Source: Reticulascus tulasneorum
Lineage: Eukaryota; Ascomycota; Sordariomycetes; Glomerellales; Reticulascaceae
DNA length: 64,000 nt
Reading direction: 5' to 3'
Assembly: GCA_001557505.1 (NCBI GenBank)
Contig: LSAX01000001.1
Location: 1,612,001 to 1,676,000 of the forward strand
The position numbers and the translations under genes are program-made. Below the pieces are notes generated by a model. It did no database searches, had not been told where the DNA came from, and saw only the letters and a list, made by a program, of their open reading frames with translations. Positions 59,949 to 64,000 of the stretch are shown one piece after another (the first letter of the stretch is position 1; each line of letters opens with the position of its first letter).

Positions 59949-62900
59949 ATGTCGCTCGACAGTTTCCTTGTCAACGGCGTCCCCAACACGGGGAGCAGGA
60001 ACTGGGCCACGGCTCTCGGAACCCTGGGCCTCGCCCCCGTGCCCGAGCCTTCGTCCGTCGGTCTTGCCGCCACTGGACCGCGTTTCTGGGACGCCTCATT
60101 CTCATCATCCCAAAACCGCCGCAGGTTCGGCACCGATGGCGTCTCTATCTCGCCGCAAGACACGCCAAACAGGTCCGCTGTCCTCGGCATGCTATCCCCC
60201 ACGCCAGGGACAGCACTGGCCGGCCCCTTGAAGTTCTCCGACGTCCGCGCCGAGTTTGGCGTCATACCCGCGGATGCACCGCGCGAGCTGGTCGGCCTTT
60301 TGAGTGCCATTGACAGCTCTGGTCTTCTCATGGTGACGCTGGACGATTCCGATACGGCGCGGAACGCACTATGGGCGTTCCCTGATGGCGTGTACAACAT
60401 TACCGTCTGCATGACCTTCAAGTTCGGGAATCTGGAGGCGCTTCAGCTGCTATCGCAGTTTGTCAAGAGCGAGTTCGGGATCAACATCAGCATCGGCTTG
60501 TCGGACTGCCGGCTCGAGTTCACGCAGACAACAGGCTTTGATCCGGACCCAGATGAGCCCGGCGGCTTTTACGTCTCGTCGTCGTATCGCCTCGCCGTCA
60601 GTGTGCGAGTTGCTTCGTTTGAGATATCAGTCGTGTTCACTCCGTTCGACGTCGACATCTACTTCTCAGATCCACCGGGCGTTCCCGTGACAGCCAGTAT
60701 CTTCGAGCGTCTGAGTGATGCTGTGTTTCGTGCCTCGGATCCCTCCGTATCGAAGGGCGTCGATTCCGAAAGCCTGCCCGCGTCTTCGCCCTCCGGTCCA
60801 TTTGCTTCGCTTCTTAGTGACGTTGATCTATGGTATATTACTCTTAGTCGCGACGTCATAGGTGAGATTGTAGAAGGAACAGATGAGCGGGAAGATGGGG
60901 GGGAGGAGGATCAAGTTGATCTCCGGCCTCGCACGCCCATCTACGGGCCAGTTTACTGGAGCATCACCTTGCTGGGGGCGTGGCGTATTGGCTCCGAGAA
61001 CCAAACGGTTCTGTTGGCGTTGACATACAACTCTCAAACAAGCCGGTTCGCTGGCAGGGTGCTTTTCGAGGCCGACATACCCCAGCGCACATTCAACCGC
61101 CACCCTGACTTTCTTTGGGTGACAGACCAGCTCCCTCCGCGAGTCCTTTCCAAGCTTGCTACCAAGCCAGTCCCTCGCAGCCTCAGCCTCTGGAAGCTGT
61201 TCGCGGACAGTGGACAACCTCCCAGAATGGATGTGATCCCCACCGAACTGACGGAGGCATTCGTCTCCTTTCGCAAGACGAGTGCAAGCGAGTCCACGCT
61301 CGAGTTCGCAACCGCGATCAGCTCACACAACGCGGTCCAGCCGGGTACGAGGCCAACACCCAGTCCATTCAGCTGGGACAAAATCGGCGTCGCAATCGTC
61401 AAACAGCAGAGTCCATCCACGACCACGACCAGCATCCACGTATCGACAGTGATCACCCTAGCCTCGTCCCCAAGCTTTGATCCAGCCATGGTGGCCATCG
61501 CAATTGACTATGCCACGGGTCGTCCCTGGCTCCTTCACGGACGGGCTGAGAACTTGTCCGCCGGCCTTCTGGCCGGTTTCTTCCACGCCGAGATCAGCGC
61601 GTCCGCAACTAGTCTTCTCGGCTCGCTCAGCCTCCGCTATTTGGATATACTCTACACCTTCAGTGGATCTGGGGAAGCGTCGTCGTTTCTCATTAGCGGT
61701 GCTCTGGTCCTCGGCGACCTAGAGCTCGACCTGGCGTACCAGTATGCGTCGGGGCTTGTAGCGGACAATGAGCGCACGGCAGCTCAGATTGCGTGGGAGA
61801 AGCGTCCGGCTGGCGAGAATGATCCCGTTCGGCCGGTTGGAAGTCCCGGTAGTCGTGTTGCGCAGTGGACCTTCCAGGCGACGCTCGGGGCAAAGTCCAC
61901 GGGTTCGACGCTCGGTTCTGTGATTGGATCTTTTGCCCCGGGCGTTGCCTCCAAGCTCCCCGGTTTTGTGAGCAACATTGAAGTCCCAGCGGCATCAGGT
62001 GATAAAGCTCCCGTATTGTTGAGATTGGCGTCGATGGGAGCAATCTCCGGGGGCGGCGACGGTACGCTGATGCTGACGTTGCGCATCTCGTTTGCCGGCT
62101 TGTCAGTGATGTTCGTGTCCATCCCGGGACCAGCAGGTGCAGTGAGACGAGTATTGCGTGTATCAGCTGATCAAATCCCTCTGGTCAGTGGCATTCCTCT
62201 GATCGAAGTGCTCCCACCGCCTTTTGATCAGTTGCTGTATCTGTGGGTGGACGATGGTGACGGCGGCGACGGCTTCACCAAGGACGAGCTAGACCAGATC
62301 AACGCCGAACTCAGCCGTTCGCGGACTGACAAGATCCAACCAAAAGAGACCAACAAAGCGAGCGCCGGCACCACCGCGCCCATTCTCCTCGCAGGCCATC
62401 ACTTCATGGTTGTCCAGGACGGGAAAGTCATTCTCGACCACCACTTCTCGCAGGCCAATCCTGATGATCCAAATACAGAGCCAGGTCCACCTGGAGGCGC
62501 GGGCGCGAACGCAGCTGAGCCCACGAAAGGCGCAATGGACAAGGAGTTGCCGCTGTTGACTATACACGGCATCAGCCTCCAGTTCAACACTCCCACGCTA
62601 AGTATCGGCATCGACGCGACGGTGAAGCTGGGACCCATCGCTTTCACAACCATCGGCTTCAGCATCAACTTTGACTTGACACACATCAAGCTCAATGATC
62701 TTGGGTCCTTAATCACCGGCGGCTTCGTGAGCTTTGCTCTGCACGGCCTCGCTGTGAATCTTGATCAGCCGCCGCTCAAGCTCGCAGGCGTCTTCATACA
62801 CGACAAAGGCGAAGGTGAAGAGAGATTTCGCGGGGGTATATCGTTCGGATACGGAGCGTGGCAGTTTATGGCCCTCGGCGAGTACAGGATCCTCACGAGG

Positions 62901-64000
62901 CCGACGGGGAACTTCAAGTCGGTGTTTGTGTACGCCAAGCTGGACGGACCGCTCATCACGCTGGCCTTTGCGACTGTATCCGGCGTGCGGTTGGGATTTG
63001 GATATAATAGCGTCGTTCGATCGCCCACGCTGCAGCAGCTTCCTGTCTTTCCGTTCCTGAACGACTCGGGCGCTAGGAATGCCGGTAATGATCCGATGAA
63101 GATACTCAAGGTTATGATGGGGGATGGGGAACAGCAGGCTTGGGTATCGCCCAAGGAGGACGCTTATTGGGTGGTGGCGGTGGGTGATCTAACATCCATA
63201 CCCATTGCGCGTGGGGTAACGATCAGTTGATCGACTGACACTCAATAGGGGCTTACTCTCACCGCGTTCGGCATTCTCTCCGTCACCGCTGTGGCCATGG
63301 TCGGCTTCCGCGACGGTGGCACGATCGTCTCGGTATTCGCAGATGGCGTAGCCCAGATGCCCCCTGGAGCCGTGGACCAAGCATGCCTTGTCTATGTCGA
63401 GATCGGGATGATGGCCGAGCTGAACACGGTCGACGGGTACTTCACCGTGCAGGCCGCGCTGGCTCCGTCGTCGCATATTCTCGTGCCGTCGTGCCGGTTG
63501 ACCGGCGGTTTTGCGATGACCAACTGGTTCGGGCCTAGCACGTATGCGGGGGATTTCGTGTTCACGGTAGGAGGAGTGAGTATAAGTCATTTTCCACGTC
63601 CCACGCGACTTCGGGTGTTGGGTTGATATGTGCTAACTGTAGACTAGTACCATCGTGCATTCAAGCCCCCGCCGTGGTATCCCGTCGTGCCGCGTCTGGG
63701 CGTCTCGTTCACCCTTGCTGACATGGTGAACGTCACCGGCGTCGCCTACTTTGCCATCACTCCCAAATGCGTTATGGGCGGCGGCGCGCTCCATCTCGGC
63801 CTGGAGGTCGGGCCTGTATCGGCTTGGCTGGACGTCCTCTTCGACGTCTTCATCCAGTTCAAGCCGTTCCACTACATGGCCGATCTAGCCGTGTCAGTCG
63901 GCTGCGCCATCACGATCAAGGTTTGGTTCATTCATGTCCGGGTCAGCGCCAGCGTCGGCGCAGCCCTTCACATAGAAGGACCTCACAAATTCCACGGAGT
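59949..64000 (+). CDS. DUF6603-like giant protein, cluster gene D (partial, >1300 aa)
   Basis: Exons 59949-63179, 63249-63575 and 63648 onward are in phase; the frame is open at the window end with 1303 residues so far, start MSLDSFLVNG. I recognise the region from about residue 860 as DUF6603: the repeating hydrophobic/small pattern (GGFVSFALHGLAVNL, FRGGISFGYG), then LTGGFAMTNWF, YPVVPRLGVSF, VMGGGALHLG and FKPFHYMADLAVSVG. The family occurs in bacteria and fungi and has no established function. The alternating pattern suggests long amphipathic beta sheets. There is no signal peptide. The first intron (63180-63248, donor GTGGGT, branch CTGAC) joins AYWVVA to GLTLTAFG, fitting the family. 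A donor 36 nt downstream would leave a 33-nt intron, too short. Partner genes on the left suggest a common role. Confidence 0.82.

Noticed and set aside
63216..63248. 33-nt intron in the DUF6603 gene (donor GTAACG)
   Set aside because: Too short for a fungal intron; the upstream donor at 63180 gives a 69-nt intron and a better family match.

Overview
This 64 kb window looks like nuclear DNA of a filamentous ascomycete (Pezizomycotina, probably Sordariomycetes). The genes are large. Their introns are mostly 50-75 nt, with GTRNGT donors, CTRAC-type branch sites and AG acceptors. The housekeeping proteins (CHD1, Mediator subunit 16, PRMT1, an Hst4-type sirtuin, a BRCT-PolX polymerase, an Amt/Mep transporter) have fungal architectures. 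I rebuilt the multi-exon genes by joining reading frames at splice sites whose phases match. These models come from reading the sequence; no search or RNA evidence was available.

Layout. At 1-613 is the 3' end of phosphoacetylglucosamine mutase. Then come a 1076-aa coiled-coil protein (1592-4918, minus), a 5.4 kb stretch without a convincing gene, a lone Zn2Cys6 regulator (10316-11569), PRMT1/Hmt1 (12667-14075, minus, six exons including 14-nt and 20-nt micro-exons), a Pol IV/Pol lambda-like X-family polymerase (14561-17005, minus) and a Mep2-like ammonium transporter (17978-19693, minus). A 7.2 kb gene-poor stretch follows, rich in simple repeats and G-runs. Next are Mediator subunit 16 (26878-30263, minus, nine exons), an Hst3/Hst4-type sirtuin (32663-34819, plus) and CHD1 (36005-41043, minus, five exons). 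From 42980 to 47081 a Zn2Cys6 regulator (minus) and a zinc-free MDR oxidoreductase (plus) are divergently transcribed. Between them lie a TATA box and a 22-bp tandem repeat with CCG half sites.

The most unusual part is the last 16 kb (47917-64000). Four large genes with alternating orientation are packed closely: a 1380-aa protein of no named family (minus), an 846-aa tyrosinase with all six copper-ligand histidines (plus), a 1182-aa protein of no named family (minus), and a DUF6603-like protein of more than 1300 residues (plus, running off the window). The two outer gene pairs share 437-bp and 547-bp divergent promoters; the middle pair converges with a 194-bp gap. None of the four begins with an obvious secretion signal, so all may act inside the cell. 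I propose a co-regulated tyrosinase plus giant beta-rich protein system whose function I do not know. It is the best candidate here for something undescribed.

The chromatin and transcription genes (PRMT1, MED16, sirtuin, CHD1) lie near each other but are separated by kilobases and look independently regulated.
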